Both the position numbers and the translations under genes were made by a program. A stretch of 64,000 bases of DNA from Vibrio sp. STUT-A11 (lineage in GTDB: Bacteria; Pseudomonadota; Gammaproteobacteria; Enterobacterales; Vibrionaceae), in the NCBI RefSeq assembly GCF_026000435.1, contig NZ_AP026763.1, forward strand, positions 186,001-250,000, given 5' to 3'. A model generated the notes under the pieces. It saw nothing but the letters and a program-made list of their open reading frames with translations. It did no database searches and was not told where the DNA came from. Within the stretch, counting starts at the first letter, position 1, and every line of letters starts with the position of its first letter. Below are positions 10,052-19,824 of this stretch, one piece after another.

Positions 10052-12001
10052 TTACGCCAGCTCAGCTTTTTCAGCGATGAGCTTGTCTACGACGCTAGGG
10101 TCTGCAAGCGTTGATGTGTCACCCAGATTGCTGGTATCGCCAGTTGCAATCTTACGCAGAATTCGACGCATGATTTTACCAGAGCGAGTCTTAGGTAGGG
10201 AATCCGTCCAGTGCAGCACATCGGGTGTGGCAATTGGACCGATCTCTTTGCGCACCCAGTCTTTGACTTCTTTGTGCAGCTCCGCTGAAGGGAATTCACC
10301 GTCGTTTAGCGTGATGTAAGCATAGATAGCCTGACCTTTGATGTCGTGCGGGATACCGACAATGGCTGCTTCTGCAATCTTGTGGTGCGCGACTAGGGCG
10401 GATTCAATCTCTGCGGTACCCATACGGTGTCCAGATACGTTCAATACGTCATCCACTCGGCCTGTGATCCAGTAGTAACCATCTTCGTCACGACGAGCGC
10501 CATCACTGGTGAAGTACATGCCCTTGAAGGTTGAGAAGTAAGTCTGCTCGAAGCGTTCATGGTCACCATAGACTGTACGCATCTGACCTGGCCACGAATC
10601 AAGAATCACAAGGTTGCCTTCAGCTGCACCTTCAATGATGTTACCCATGTTATCGACAAGCGCAGGTTGTACGCCGAAGAATGGACGGGTCGCGGAACCT
10701 GGTTTTAGATCTGTAGCGCCTGGTAGTGGAGCAATCAAGATGCCGCCTGTTTCAGTTTGCCACCAGGTATCGACGATCGGAGAATTCTCATTACCGATGG
10801 TCTTGTAGTACCACTCCCATGCTTCTGGGTTGATTGGTTCACCCACCGAACCCATGATGCGAAGGCTGGAACGAGACGTGCCTGCAACCGCTTCATCACC
10901 TTTTGCCATTAACGCGCGGATAGCAGTAGGCGCGGTGTAAAGGATGTTCACTTGATGCTTATCAACCACTTCGCTCATACGGCTTGTGCTTGGGTAGTTT
11001 GGCACACCTTCAAACAAGATGGTTTTAGCGCCGTTTGCTAGTGGGCCGTAGATAAGGTATGTGTGACCCGTAATCCAACCCACGTCAGCGGTACACCAGA
11101 AGGTTTCACCTGGTTGGTAGTCGAAGACGTATTTAAATGTCATTGCGGCGTAAACCAGGTAACCACCTGTGGTGTGTAGTACGCCTTTTGGTTTACCCGT
11201 AGAGCCTGAGGTGTAAAGGATGAACAGTGGGTCTTCCGCTTTCATCTCTTCTGGAGGGCAAACGTCAGAAGCATTTGCAGTTGCTTCATGCCACCAGACA
11301 TCGCGGTGATCATGCCATTCTACATCGCCACCAGTGCGCTTAAGAACTAACACTTTATTGATGGTTTTCACTTCTGGGTTGGTCAGTGCTTCGTCCACGT
11401 TCTTTTTCAGTGGAACAGCACGTCCGCCACGAACGCCTTCGTCAGCGGTGATGACAACTTTAGCGTCTGAGTCAATGATACGGCCAGAAAGGGCTTCTGG
11501 TGAGAAACCGCCGAATACCACAGTGTGGACTGCGCCGATGCGGGTACAAGCCAGCATTGCCACGGCGGCTTCAGGTACCATTGGCATGTAGAGACAAACT
11601 ACGTCGCCTTTACGTACGCCTTGATCTTTCAATGCGTTTGAGAATTTACATACTTCTTTGTGTAGTTCATTGAACGTCAGCGTTTTATCGTCTGCAGGAT
11701 CATCGCCTTCCCAGATGATTGCCACGTCGTCGCCGTGTTCTGCCAGATGGCGGTCAATACAGTTTGCTGAGACGTTAAGTGTGCCGTCTTCAAACCAGCG
11801 GATGTCGACGTGACCCGTGTCGAAAGAGGTGCTTTTTACTTGGGTGAAAGGTTTAATCCAATCAACGATTTTGCCGTGCTCGTTCCAGAAGCCCTCTGGG
11901 TCGGTTACCGACTGCTGATACATGGCTAGGTAGGTTTCATTATCCGCGTGTGTATGAGTTTTAATGTTTTCTTTTACCGGATAAACGTGGGCTTCGCTCA
12001 T
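10052..12001 (-). CDS. acs: Acetyl-CoA synthetase (AMP-forming)
   Basis: It activates acetate to acetyl-CoA through acetyl-AMP and is the key enzyme for scavenging low acetate. The 649 residues show the ANL-family signatures: YTSGSTGKPKGVLHTTGGY (about 264-282, P-loop), DTWWQTETGG, ITGRVDDVLNVSGHRMGTAEIE, and near the C-terminus the PKTRSGKIMRR motif containing the lysine controlled by acetylation. An AAGGAGAG site precedes the ATG. In vibrios acs is driven by the CrbS/CrbR system, and both genes for it lie in this window (16324 and 26857). Confidence 0.98.
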   Translation of the reverse strand: MSEAHVYPVKENIKTHTHADNETYLAMYQQSVTDPEGFWNEHGKIVDWIKPFTQVKSTSFDTGHVDIRWFEDGTLNVSANCIDRHLAEHGDDVAIIWEGDDPADDKTLTFNELHKEVCKFSNALKDQGVRKGDVVCLYMPMVPEAAVAMLACTRIGAVHTVVFGGFSPEALSGRIIDSDAKVVITADEGVRGGRAVPLKKNVDEALTNPEVKTINKVLVLKRTGGDVEWHDHRDVWWHEATANASDVCPPEEMKAEDPLFILYTSGSTGKPKGVLHTTGGYLVYAAMTFKYVFDYQPGETFWCTADVGWITGHTYLIYGPLANGAKTILFEGVPNYPSTSRMSEVVDKHQVNILYTAPTAIRALMAKGDEAVAGTSRSSLRIMGSVGEPINPEAWEWYYKTIGNENSPIVDTWWQTETGGILIAPLPGATDLKPGSATRPFFGVQPALVDNMGNIIEGAAEGNLVILDSWPGQMRTVYGDHERFEQTYFSTFKGMYFTSDGARRDEDGYYWITGRVDDVLNVSGHRMGTAEIESALVAHHKIAEAAIVGIPHDIKGQAIYAYITLNDGEFPSAELHKEVKDWVRKEIGPIATPDVLHWTDSLPKTRSGKIMRRILRKIATGDTSNLGDTSTLADPSVVDKLIAEKAELA

Positions 12002-12294
12002 GGCTTCTCTCCTTGTGCCTTTATTTCTCGGCCTTACAACAATCTACATAAGACTTTGAATCTTTACTTTGTCGGGCTGTTGTATTTACCCGTTCTATAA
12101 ACATTCTGATTTTCTTAAACATAATGAATAGAACGGATATTTGTTTTAAACAGTTGGTCGTCGCAAGACTGACCTTGTGCTTATAACTGTCAGTCACAGC
12201 GCGTATTTCCACAATTAGACTTTAGGATGATAGAGAGGGATCTACCGAAAAAGGATTGAAATAAAAGTAATTTTGGGAGCCAGGTCAACAGGAA

Positions 12295-12924
12295 TTAAGT
12301 GTATGGCACGCTGAGACTCGGTAAATCGCCTTTGGTCAAACGCACAAAAACCAATGCTGCGGATATCGCATCTTGCAAAGCGTCGTGCTTGTCTTGAATT
12401 GGTAGCTCAAGGTGCTTGCAAATGGCATCCAGACTTAAGTCGAAATAGGCATTAGGTAGATGTCGCTCCAGCTTGTCGTGGTAAATCTGGCTTACTTCAA
12501 TAAGAGGGTTGGGCAGAGGGAAGCCCAGTTGTCTTTGACAGGCGAGATCCAAGATTTTTTTGTCGTAGCGAATGTGGTAGCCGACTAACGGTCGATTGCC
12601 GATAAAGTCGATGAGCTTCAGTAGGGCATCCTTTTCGCTGATGCCGTCGACTAAATCCTGATGGCGAATTTTATGGATTTTCACCGAGCCGGAATCGAGC
12701 GATTGTGGTGCACGTAGGTGCACTTCAAATGGCTGGCTGGTGATGATGCGGTTATCAATGATCTTAGTGGCTGCGATGGTCACCAGCTCGGCTCTATTGG
12801 GATCTAAGCTGGTGGTTTCGCAGTCGAGAGAAACCAGCTCGGTTTTATTTGGTACACAAAATAGCGACTGATAAGGCGAGCCTTTCAGCTTATAGTGCCA
12901 ATATTTTCGTTGTAGCCAATTCAT
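12295..12924 (-). CDS. DnaQ-like 3'-5' exonuclease
   Basis: A 209-residue DEDDh exonuclease. The first motif is SLDCETTSLDP (about residues 32-42, with the D and E that bind metal), the second GYHIRYDKKILD (about 113-124), and the third HDALQDA with the catalytic histidine (near 179). It resembles the epsilon subunit of DNA polymerase III but lacks the polymerase-binding tail, so it is not the replicative DnaQ. It lies 30 bases downstream of the cNMP/CBS/DUF294 gene, probably in one transcript. This pairing recurs near acs in vibrios as I recall; the substrate is unknown. Confidence 0.85.
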   Translation of the reverse strand: MNWLQRKYWHYKLKGSPYQSLFCVPNKTELVSLDCETTSLDPNRAELVTIAATKIIDNRIITSQPFEVHLRAPQSLDSGSVKIHKIRHQDLVDGISEKDALLKLIDFIGNRPLVGYHIRYDKKILDLACQRQLGFPLPNPLIEVSQIYHDKLERHLPNAYFDLSLDAICKHLELPIQDKHDALQDAISAALVFVRLTKGDLPSLSVPYT

Positions 12925-12954
12925 CCCAGATACCTCTTGTACAACTTACCGGGC

Positions 12955-14781
12955 TTAATCACGGATCTGATAGTGGAAGCCTAAAAACTGCTGAAATTTT
13001 TTCACTACGTGCAGGCTATGGCGCAGTAAGTCTCGCTCTGTTCGGTCGAGTCGTTTAATGTCGATATTGTTCAGCGCCTCTTGTTGATTCAGTTGCTGAT
13101 TGAGACGCAGCTTAAAGAACAACTTGAGTGCTTCGTTTAAGTTGTCCGCCGTTTCTGGCTCTAAAATTCGTTTGTTTCTTAAAGCTTCTATACGGGCAAA
13201 GGTATTTTTCTCTTCAATGGCATGTTCTAGGGACAGCGTTCTAATGCCGTGTACAATCGGGAAAATACCGCCGCGTTTGATGTCTAAGCCATCTTTGGCA
13301 CTTTTTACGTTACCAAACAGCGTGAGTGGCACTGAAAATTGCAGCGCTGGTCGGGTGAAGTCAGATAAGATCAGCATGCGATCTTTCATGGCGTCTCTGA
13401 GGTGAGTGGTGACGGCCGTGAGTAGATCTCGGTTGCCCGCAACGGCTTGTGCATCACTAAAGATGGCTAAGTCCATGATTTGTTCCGGCTGCGCCTTTGC
13501 AATCCAATTGTCTAGGGTTCTGATCCACTCCGATTGAGATTTGACCCATTTTGGATTGTTGACCATGACTTTTCCGGGACATAGCGGATAACCCAATTGC
13601 TGCAGGGTGTGGGTGAATGACTGCATCACCTGCTCACTGTGTGACCACTCTAAACCGTCTTTAATGATCAGCGCGTTATCTTGGTCGGTCTTAAGGACTT
13701 GTTCTCCTCGGCCTTCCGAGCCTAAAACAATTAGGCAGCAGTGGTCGTGTAGTGCTGGTGGCACAACCAATTCAAACGCTTTTTCGATAATTTGTTCATT
13801 TACAGCCGATATCAGCTCCATGATAAAGCGGGTGCGAATGCCGTTCCTCACTAGGCTCTCTACCAACTGACGTTGTCGATTGGAGGCAAGGGCAAGCTCT
13901 TCGACACTGCTGGCTCTGGCGATGCTGAGTGTGAGCACGTGCGAATGAGTGGAGAAAGCACTGAGGATCTGAGTCATATCCAACATGCCAATGGCTTGAT
14001 TACCATCGCATACCATCAAGCGTTTCATCCGGTTACGCGTCATCGTAATCATGGCATTAAACAAGAAGTCGCCTTCATCTACGTGGTAAACCGGAAAGGT
14101 AGCGATCTCGCCCACTGGTGTATCGACAGCGTGATCATCTAACATCACCGAGTGAAGCATATTGGTGCGCGTGACAATGGCATATGGGTGTTCAGACGGC
14201 CACTTTTCCAGACGAGGGTCGTCAGGGTTTAGCTCAACTAAGGCGGCATCGATGCCATTTTCTTTTAAGGTTTTTGTTACCTCGTTGATAGGCGTTTCTG
14301 GTGCAAGGATCATAGGAGGATGATAAATGCCCTTATCGACTTTGGTCAGAATAAATTCAGCTAGATTCTGCTGTTGCTGCGCCGCTTCGATTAATGCCTG
14401 TCGTTTAGACAGGTTGTTATCGAAGTATGCGGCGAACTGCCCATTCTCGTTATAGAGTTCAAGAAACACTTCTTTTGGCAGCAAATAGGACAGCGTATCC
14501 TCAAGTGCCACATACTGATGACGAACGCTCCCTTCAAACAAAGAACGGACATCAAACATATCGTCGTTGGCATAGTGAGCGAAAACTTCGTTCTGGTCTT
14601 TGGAGCGCTCTTCCACTGCGCCTTTGATCAAAATATGCAAATGAGGGTTGGATTGCCCACAAGATAAAATCACATCTCGAGTTCGATAGTATGCCACGTC
14701 GAGAGACGAACGCAGTCGCGCTTGTTGCTTGCTGGTCAGGCGGTCGAACGGTGGAGAATGCATATTGAATTTATCAGGCAT
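12955..14781 (-). CDS. cNMP-binding / CBS / DUF294 nucleotidyltransferase-like protein
   Basis: A protein of about 608 residues with four parts: a cyclic-nucleotide-binding-like fold (about 15-125), two CBS domains (about 150-275), a DUF294 nucleotidyltransferase-like domain with GSEGRGEQ at 354-361 followed by TDQDNAL (the GS...R..E plus D.D pattern of GlnD-type transferases), and a C-terminal DUF294 substrate domain. The start at ATG 14781 is chosen because the frame extending to 14826 has no better signal. It looks like a soluble sensor that modifies something in response to adenine nucleotides. Target and ligand are unknown. It is followed by the exonuclease gene. Confidence 0.85.
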   Translation of the reverse strand: MPDKFNMHSPPFDRLTSKQQARLRSSLDVAYYRTRDVILSCGQSNPHLHILIKGAVEERSKDQNEVFAHYANDDMFDVRSLFEGSVRHQYVALEDTLSYLLPKEVFLELYNENGQFAAYFDNNLSKRQALIEAAQQQQNLAEFILTKVDKGIYHPPMILAPETPINEVTKTLKENGIDAALVELNPDDPRLEKWPSEHPYAIVTRTNMLHSVMLDDHAVDTPVGEIATFPVYHVDEGDFLFNAMITMTRNRMKRLMVCDGNQAIGMLDMTQILSAFSTHSHVLTLSIARASSVEELALASNRQRQLVESLVRNGIRTRFIMELISAVNEQIIEKAFELVVPPALHDHCCLIVLGSEGRGEQVLKTDQDNALIIKDGLEWSHSEQVMQSFTHTLQQLGYPLCPGKVMVNNPKWVKSQSEWIRTLDNWIAKAQPEQIMDLAIFSDAQAVAGNRDLLTAVTTHLRDAMKDRMLILSDFTRPALQFSVPLTLFGNVKSAKDGLDIKRGGIFPIVHGIRTLSLEHAIEEKNTFARIEALRNKRILEPETADNLNEALKLFFKLRLNQQLNQQEALNNIDIKRLDRTERDLLRHSLHVVKKFQQFLGFHYQIRD

Positions 14782-15012
14782 AAGGAACCCTAAAATGGAA
14801 AGGAACACACATTCTAAGTCTGACAAATTTCTTTCTATTAGCCAGACGACTTTGGTCTAAATTCAGAACATTGAAACCCAAGTTTTTAATTTTTAATACT
14901 TTGTATTCCATCGAGGAAACGGTAAGTTGCCGATTCTTCCCTTTTTCTACTCCGTTTCGCGATCCATAATCCTCGCTCATAACGTTGGTGTTCCCATTTT
15001 AGGAAAATAATA

Positions 15013-16203
15013 ATGCTAAAACCTTCTCCGTATGGCTGGATCTCCCAGTACTTTCTCGGGTTCTTTTTTGCGTATGGCGTCTATCTGCCATTTTGGTCGT
15101 TGTGGTTTAAAGAGCAGGGCGTCTCTCCAACCGATATTGGTTTGCTAGTTGGTTTAGGCCTGGCAACACGTTGTGTGGCGAACTTAGTGATAACCCCGCG
15201 CATTCATAAAGTAGAGCACTTAATGCCAGCTTTACGATGGGTGAGTTTCGCTGGTCTTATTTTTGTTGGATTTCACTTTTTTACCGGCGGAAACTTTTGG
15301 CTGATGGCGTTAGCAACTGTATTGTTTAACGTATGTTGCGGACCAATCATCCCACTCTCGGATGCGATGGCGAATTACTACGCTCGTTTGAACATGCTGG
15401 ATTATGGGCGCACGCGTTTATGGGGCTCGATAGCGTTTATCGCTGGTTCTACCGTGGTTGGTTACTTAGTGGCAGGTTTTGGTGCGGATATGATTCTGTA
15501 CACCGCCATGGCGGGTTTAGTTGTCGCTTGGTTGTTTGCGATGCGTGTGACTAACCCAATGCCGGTAACGCTCGGTGACCAGCACGCTGAGCGTCCAAAA
15601 TTGTCGGCACTGTTAACCGAGAAATCCGTCCTTAAGTTTTTAGTACTTGTATCGCTGATTCAAGGTAGCCACGCGGCGTACTATGGCTTTAGTGCGATCC
15701 ACTGGAAATCCGCTGGGCACTCTGAAGATGTGATTGGTTATCTTTGGAGTCTAGGGGTAGCAGCAGAGGTTGCCGTGTTTGCATTAAGTAAGCGCCTATT
15801 TGCGGGCTGGTCTTTACGTACTTTATTTGTTATTGCCGCTCTTGGTGTGATGATGCGTTGGGGGATCACGGCCGGGACAACGTCGATTGTCGCTTTGGTC
15901 GTTGTACAGATGCTGCATGGTGTGACCTTTGCGACGGCTCATATTGCCGCCATCCAATACATTCAGAACTCTGAAGAGAACAAGATGGTCGCCTTGCAGG
16001 CGTTGTACAACGCGATTGCTCTGGGAGCGTTTATCGCACTCATGACCGTGCTTAGCGGCTGGGCTTACGAGCATTGGGGCTCACTTGTGTTCTGGGGGAT
16101 GGCAGTTATGGGATTGATTGCACTGTTTATAAAACTGGATCCGCAAGAGCCTGCAAGGCATGTTGTTGACCTGTCTGATAAAACACTTGAAACACAGAAT
16201 TAG
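15013..16203 (+). CDS. MFS transporter, HcaT-like
   Basis: A 396-residue inner-membrane carrier with about 12 hydrophobic segments. The N-terminal SQYFLGFFFAYGVYLPFWSL and LVGLGLATRCVANL resemble E. coli HcaT (phenylpropionate transporter-like family). The true substrate cannot be read from the sequence. It is divergent from the DUF294 gene and lies upstream of crbS on the same strand, separated by a terminator at 16267-16295. Confidence 0.88.
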   Translation: MLKPSPYGWISQYFLGFFFAYGVYLPFWSLWFKEQGVSPTDIGLLVGLGLATRCVANLVITPRIHKVEHLMPALRWVSFAGLIFVGFHFFTGGNFWLMALATVLFNVCCGPIIPLSDAMANYYARLNMLDYGRTRLWGSIAFIAGSTVVGYLVAGFGADMILYTAMAGLVVAWLFAMRVTNPMPVTLGDQHAERPKLSALLTEKSVLKFLVLVSLIQGSHAAYYGFSAIHWKSAGHSEDVIGYLWSLGVAAEVAVFALSKRLFAGWSLRTLFVIAALGVMMRWGITAGTTSIVALVVVQMLHGVTFATAHIAAIQYIQNSEENKMVALQALYNAIALGAFIALMTVLSGWAYEHWGSLVFWGMAVMGLIALFIKLDPQEPARHVVDLSDKTLETQN

Positions 16204-16266
16204 ACTTCTGTGACAAAGGTTAAAAACTAATCTTTGTCTCTGTTGTGAAAGCAGTGTTAAATGAAG

Positions 16267-16295
16267 CCTCTCCCTTACGGAGAGGTTTTTGTTTT
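16267..16295 (+). terminator. Terminator between the MFS gene and crbS
   Basis: CCTCTCC, loop and GGAGAGG followed by TTTTTGTTTTTT. It overlaps the in-frame ATG at 16261, which argues that crbS starts downstream at 16324. Confidence 0.82.
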
Positions 16296-16323
16296 TTGTA
16301 AGCAAGGTCATAAAGGATATCGG

Positions 16324-19300
16324 ATGCAAGGATGGCTGGTGGTTCCCGTTTCTTTGGCGTACTTGGGAGCCCTATTTATAATCGCGTGGTATGGAGACAA
16401 CCAGAGAAGGTGGCTAGCCAGATGGCGGCCTTGGATCTACAGTTTGTCTATTGCTGTGTATTGTACCTCCTGGACGTTCTACGGCACGGTGGGCCAAGCG
16501 AGCAGTAATCCCTGGTCTTTTTTGCCGATCTACATTGCGCCGATTCTGGTCTTTACGCTTGGTTGGCGAGTGCTTGCCAGACTGATATTGATCGCCAAGC
16601 GCGAACACATAACCTCTATTGCTGATTTCATTGGCGCACGTTATGGAAAATCGCAGGGACTAGCGGTTGCCGTGACGCTGATTGCCGTCGCGGGGATTCT
16701 TCCTTATATCGCATTGCAGTTACGTGGCATCACCATGGGGCTGGAAATCATTGCGCCTGAGCTTGCGTCAGACTTCGGTTATGAGAACGACAGTGTCTCT
16801 TGGTTTGTGGTGATGGCACTGGCTATCTTTACCATTTTATTCGGCACACGCCATATCGATAACACCGAGCATCACCGGGGCATGATGATGGCGATCGCCT
16901 TTGAGTCGATCATCAAGCTGATAGCTTTTTTAGTGGTGGGTGTGTTTATTGTCTGGTTGGCAATGAGTGCAGAAAATCTCAGTTTGATAGATGTAGCGAC
17001 ACAAACCTATCAGCCACCAAATATTCCGACCATGCTGATTCATACCATACTCACCATGCTGGCGATCGTTTGTTTACCGCGTCAATTTCATACCATGGTG
17101 GTAGAAAACGAGCGCGCTCAGGATCTGCATGTCGCCCGTTGGTTGTTCCCACTGTACCTGATTTTAATGGGTATTTTTGTACTGCCGATTGCGTGGGTAG
17201 GGCAAGGGTTGTTGAGTGGTGCATCGCCAGACACCTTTGTTATCAGTGTGCCGATGGCGGTAGGTGCCAGTGAGATCGCTTTACTGGCGTTCCTTGGTGG
17301 TACATCAGCGGCGAGTGGAATGGTGATCGTCTCGACTATCGCGTTAGCCATCATGGTGTCGAATGATTTAGCGATGCCACTGCTTCTGCGCCGTATGCGT
17401 CTTTCACAACGTAATCATCAGCACTTTTCTCAGTTATTGCTGCGTATCCGTCGTGCACTTATCCTGCTTCTTTTGATTGGTGCATGGGGCTTTTATCAGG
17501 CACTTGATAGTATCCACTCACTCTCTGCAATAGGTTTTCTCTCGTTTGCAGCCATCACCCAATTTGCGCCGGCACTGATCGGCGGGATGTATTGGCGTCA
17601 GGGAAACAAGAAGGGCGTTTACGTCGGCCTTGCGGTTGGCTTTACCATTTGGCTGATCACTCTGATGAGCCAAACTGACATGCTGGCGGGTAACTCCAGC
17701 AGTAACTTCCTGATTTGGCTTATCACGCCACCCGAGATGCTAAGTCAATTTAATATTGCGGTTTCTGACTGGGGTATGATCCTCAGCGTCGCGGCCAATA
17801 CCGCCTGTTTTGTCGTCGTTTCTCTGATTACTCGTCCAAGCCTAAGTGAGCGCTTACAATCGGCTTCGTTTGTTGGTACACCGTTACCAGAAAGCGAAAA
17901 TATGAGCCTTTACCAGAGCCGCGTGACCGTGGCTGAACTGGAAATGCTCGCTTCTCGTTTTGTTGGGCGATCACGCGTTAAAGTTGCGTTTCAGGCCTAT
18001 TGGAGCCAGCAACGTGAAGAGCTGATGCCGAACCAGCAAGCTCCGTCTTCCTTGATACGACACACAGAACGTGTGCTCGCGGGGGTCTTCGGCGCTTCTT
18101 CTGCTAAGTTAGTACTTACTTCTGCCTTGCAGGGAAGAAATATGCAGTTGGAAGAAGTCGCGACCATTGTTGATGAAGCTTCTGAACTGTACGATTTCAG
18201 CCGGGGATTACTGCAAGGTGCAATTGAGCACATCGGGCAAGGTATCGCGGTGGTTGATAAGCAATTACGGCTGGTGGCATGGAACCAGCGTTATCTTGAG
18301 TTGTTTGAATTTCCTCCCGGGTTAATTCAGGTCGGTCGTCCGATCGCGGATGTGATTCGCCACAATGCGGAGCAAGGGCTATGTGGTCCAGGTGATCCAG
18401 ATGACCATGTTCGTCGCCGGGTTTACCATCTTGAGCAAGGGACGCGGCATACCTCTTCGCGTGTTCGCCCTGACGGACGCGTGATTGAAGTGCAGGGGAA
18501 TCCGATGCCGGGCGGCGGTTTTGTTATGAGCTTTACTGACATCACCGTGTTCCGCGATGCCGAACAAGCACTAAAAGAAGCCAATGAGACGCTTGAGGAA
18601 CGTGTGCGACTTCGTACCCGCGAACTAGAGCTGCTCAACAAACAACTGGTAGCGGCAACACAACGTTCAGATTTAGAGTCTAAGTCGAAATCACGTTTCT
18701 TGGCGGCGGTGAGCCACGACCTGATGCAGCCGCTGAATGCTGCCAGACTTTTTGCATCTTCACTTTCTGAAGTGGCCAAAGACGATGAGGTGAAAAAGCT
18801 CTCCTCTCATATCGAAAGCGCGCTCGGCGCAGCAGAGGATTTGATTGGCGACTTGTTGGATATTTCCCGCCTAGAATCGGGCAAGCTTGAAGTGCATGTG
18901 TGCGGTTTTGCTGTGAATGATGTGCTGGCCAATCTGAATGCTGAATTCAGTGCATTAGCCAAACAACAGGGCATTGAATTTACCATGATCCCTTCCTCAC
19001 TGACGGTGAACTCTGACCCTAAACTTCTGCGTCGAGTAGTGCAAAACTTTCTTACTAACGCGTTCCGCTACAGTCCAAACGGCAAAGTCGCTTTGGGTGT
19101 GCGTCGTGTCAAAGGTCGAGTGCGTATTGATGTCTGGGATAACGGTATGGGCATTGAAGAAGAGAAACAACAGGAGATTTTTGAAGAATTTAACCGAGGC
19201 TCTCAAGTTCGCTCCGATCAGGGCCTAGGGTTGGGGCTGGCGATATCAAAGGGAATAGCGCAGGTGCTGGGACATGAAATCTCGATGCGTTCATGGCATG

Positions 19301-19758
19301 GCAAAGGTAGTGTTTTCTCTATCACGCTCGACAGAGCCGAGAGTGTGCAGGTTCTTAACACAGTGAAGATGCCAAGCAGTGCTCAGTCTGAACTTTGTCA
19401 CCTGAAAATTCTTTGTGTCGATAATGAGCCTGATATTTTGGTTGGCATGGAAAACTTATTGTCACGTTGGGGCTGCGATACTCGGCTGGCCACCGACTTG
19501 GTCGAAAGTCTACAAGCGTTGGATGATGGCTGGATACCTGATGTGATTTTCTCAGATTATCGATTGGATAACGGACGCACTGGATTGGAAGTGCTGCAAC
19601 AGTGCCGCCTTCGTCTGGGTAATCGCTTTGAAGGTGTCATCATCAGTGCGGATAGGACTGACGATATGCTCGATGGCATCAAAGCGAATGGATTTAGCTT
19701 TATCGCCAAACCCGTTAAACCGTTGAAGTTACGTTCGGTACTAAACAGAGTGGCCTAG
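16324..19758 (+). CDS. crbS: Hybrid sensor histidine kinase CrbS with sodium:solute symporter-like domain
   Basis: A protein of about 1,144 residues. Residues 1 to about 500 are a 12-13-helix sodium:solute symporter fold. A PAS domain follows (about 640-750, with GQGIAVVDKQLRLVAWN), then a coiled coil, a HisKA domain with SHDLMQPLNAAR (phospho-His798), an ATPase domain with NFLTNAFRYSP, DNGMGI and GLGLGLAISKG, and a receiver with phospho-Asp1078 (SDYRLD). It matches CrbS/CbrA-type kinases, which in vibrios phosphorylate CrbR to activate acs. The ATG at 16324 follows AAAGGATAT. The transporter domain may sense or carry a substrate; this is not settled by sequence. Confidence 0.9.
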   Translation: MQGWLVVPVSLAYLGALFIIAWYGDNQRRWLARWRPWIYSLSIAVYCTSWTFYGTVGQASSNPWSFLPIYIAPILVFTLGWRVLARLILIAKREHITSIADFIGARYGKSQGLAVAVTLIAVAGILPYIALQLRGITMGLEIIAPELASDFGYENDSVSWFVVMALAIFTILFGTRHIDNTEHHRGMMMAIAFESIIKLIAFLVVGVFIVWLAMSAENLSLIDVATQTYQPPNIPTMLIHTILTMLAIVCLPRQFHTMVVENERAQDLHVARWLFPLYLILMGIFVLPIAWVGQGLLSGASPDTFVISVPMAVGASEIALLAFLGGTSAASGMVIVSTIALAIMVSNDLAMPLLLRRMRLSQRNHQHFSQLLLRIRRALILLLLIGAWGFYQALDSIHSLSAIGFLSFAAITQFAPALIGGMYWRQGNKKGVYVGLAVGFTIWLITLMSQTDMLAGNSSSNFLIWLITPPEMLSQFNIAVSDWGMILSVAANTACFVVVSLITRPSLSERLQSASFVGTPLPESENMSLYQSRVTVAELEMLASRFVGRSRVKVAFQAYWSQQREELMPNQQAPSSLIRHTERVLAGVFGASSAKLVLTSALQGRNMQLEEVATIVDEASELYDFSRGLLQGAIEHIGQGIAVVDKQLRLVAWNQRYLELFEFPPGLIQVGRPIADVIRHNAEQGLCGPGDPDDHVRRRVYHLEQGTRHTSSRVRPDGRVIEVQGNPMPGGGFVMSFTDITVFRDAEQALKEANETLEERVRLRTRELELLNKQLVAATQRSDLESKSKSRFLAAVSHDLMQPLNAARLFASSLSEVAKDDEVKKLSSHIESALGAAEDLIGDLLDISRLESGKLEVHVCGFAVNDVLANLNAEFSALAKQQGIEFTMIPSSLTVNSDPKLLRRVVQNFLTNAFRYSPNGKVALGVRRVKGRVRIDVWDNGMGIEEEKQQEIFEEFNRGSQVRSDQGLGLGLAISKGIAQVLGHEISMRSWHGKGSVFSITLDRAESVQVLNTVKMPSSAQSELCHLKILCVDNEPDILVGMENLLSRWGCDTRLATDLVESLQALDDGWIPDVIFSDYRLDNGRTGLEVLQQCRLRLGNRFEGVIISADRTDDMLDGIKANGFSFIAKPVKPLKLRSVLNRVA

Positions 19759-19778
19759 TTTTAGTTATCTTATAGTTA

Positions 19779-19811
19779 GATAAAGACCTCCAGTTGGAGA
19801 TCTTTATCTTT
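19779..19811. terminator. Bidirectional terminator between crbS and fumC
   Basis: GATAAAGA, CTCC, AGTT, GGAG and TCTTTATC form a long hairpin with one bulge, followed by TTT. It separates two convergent genes. Confidence 0.75.
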
Positions 19812-19824
19812 GAGGCTGGATGAA

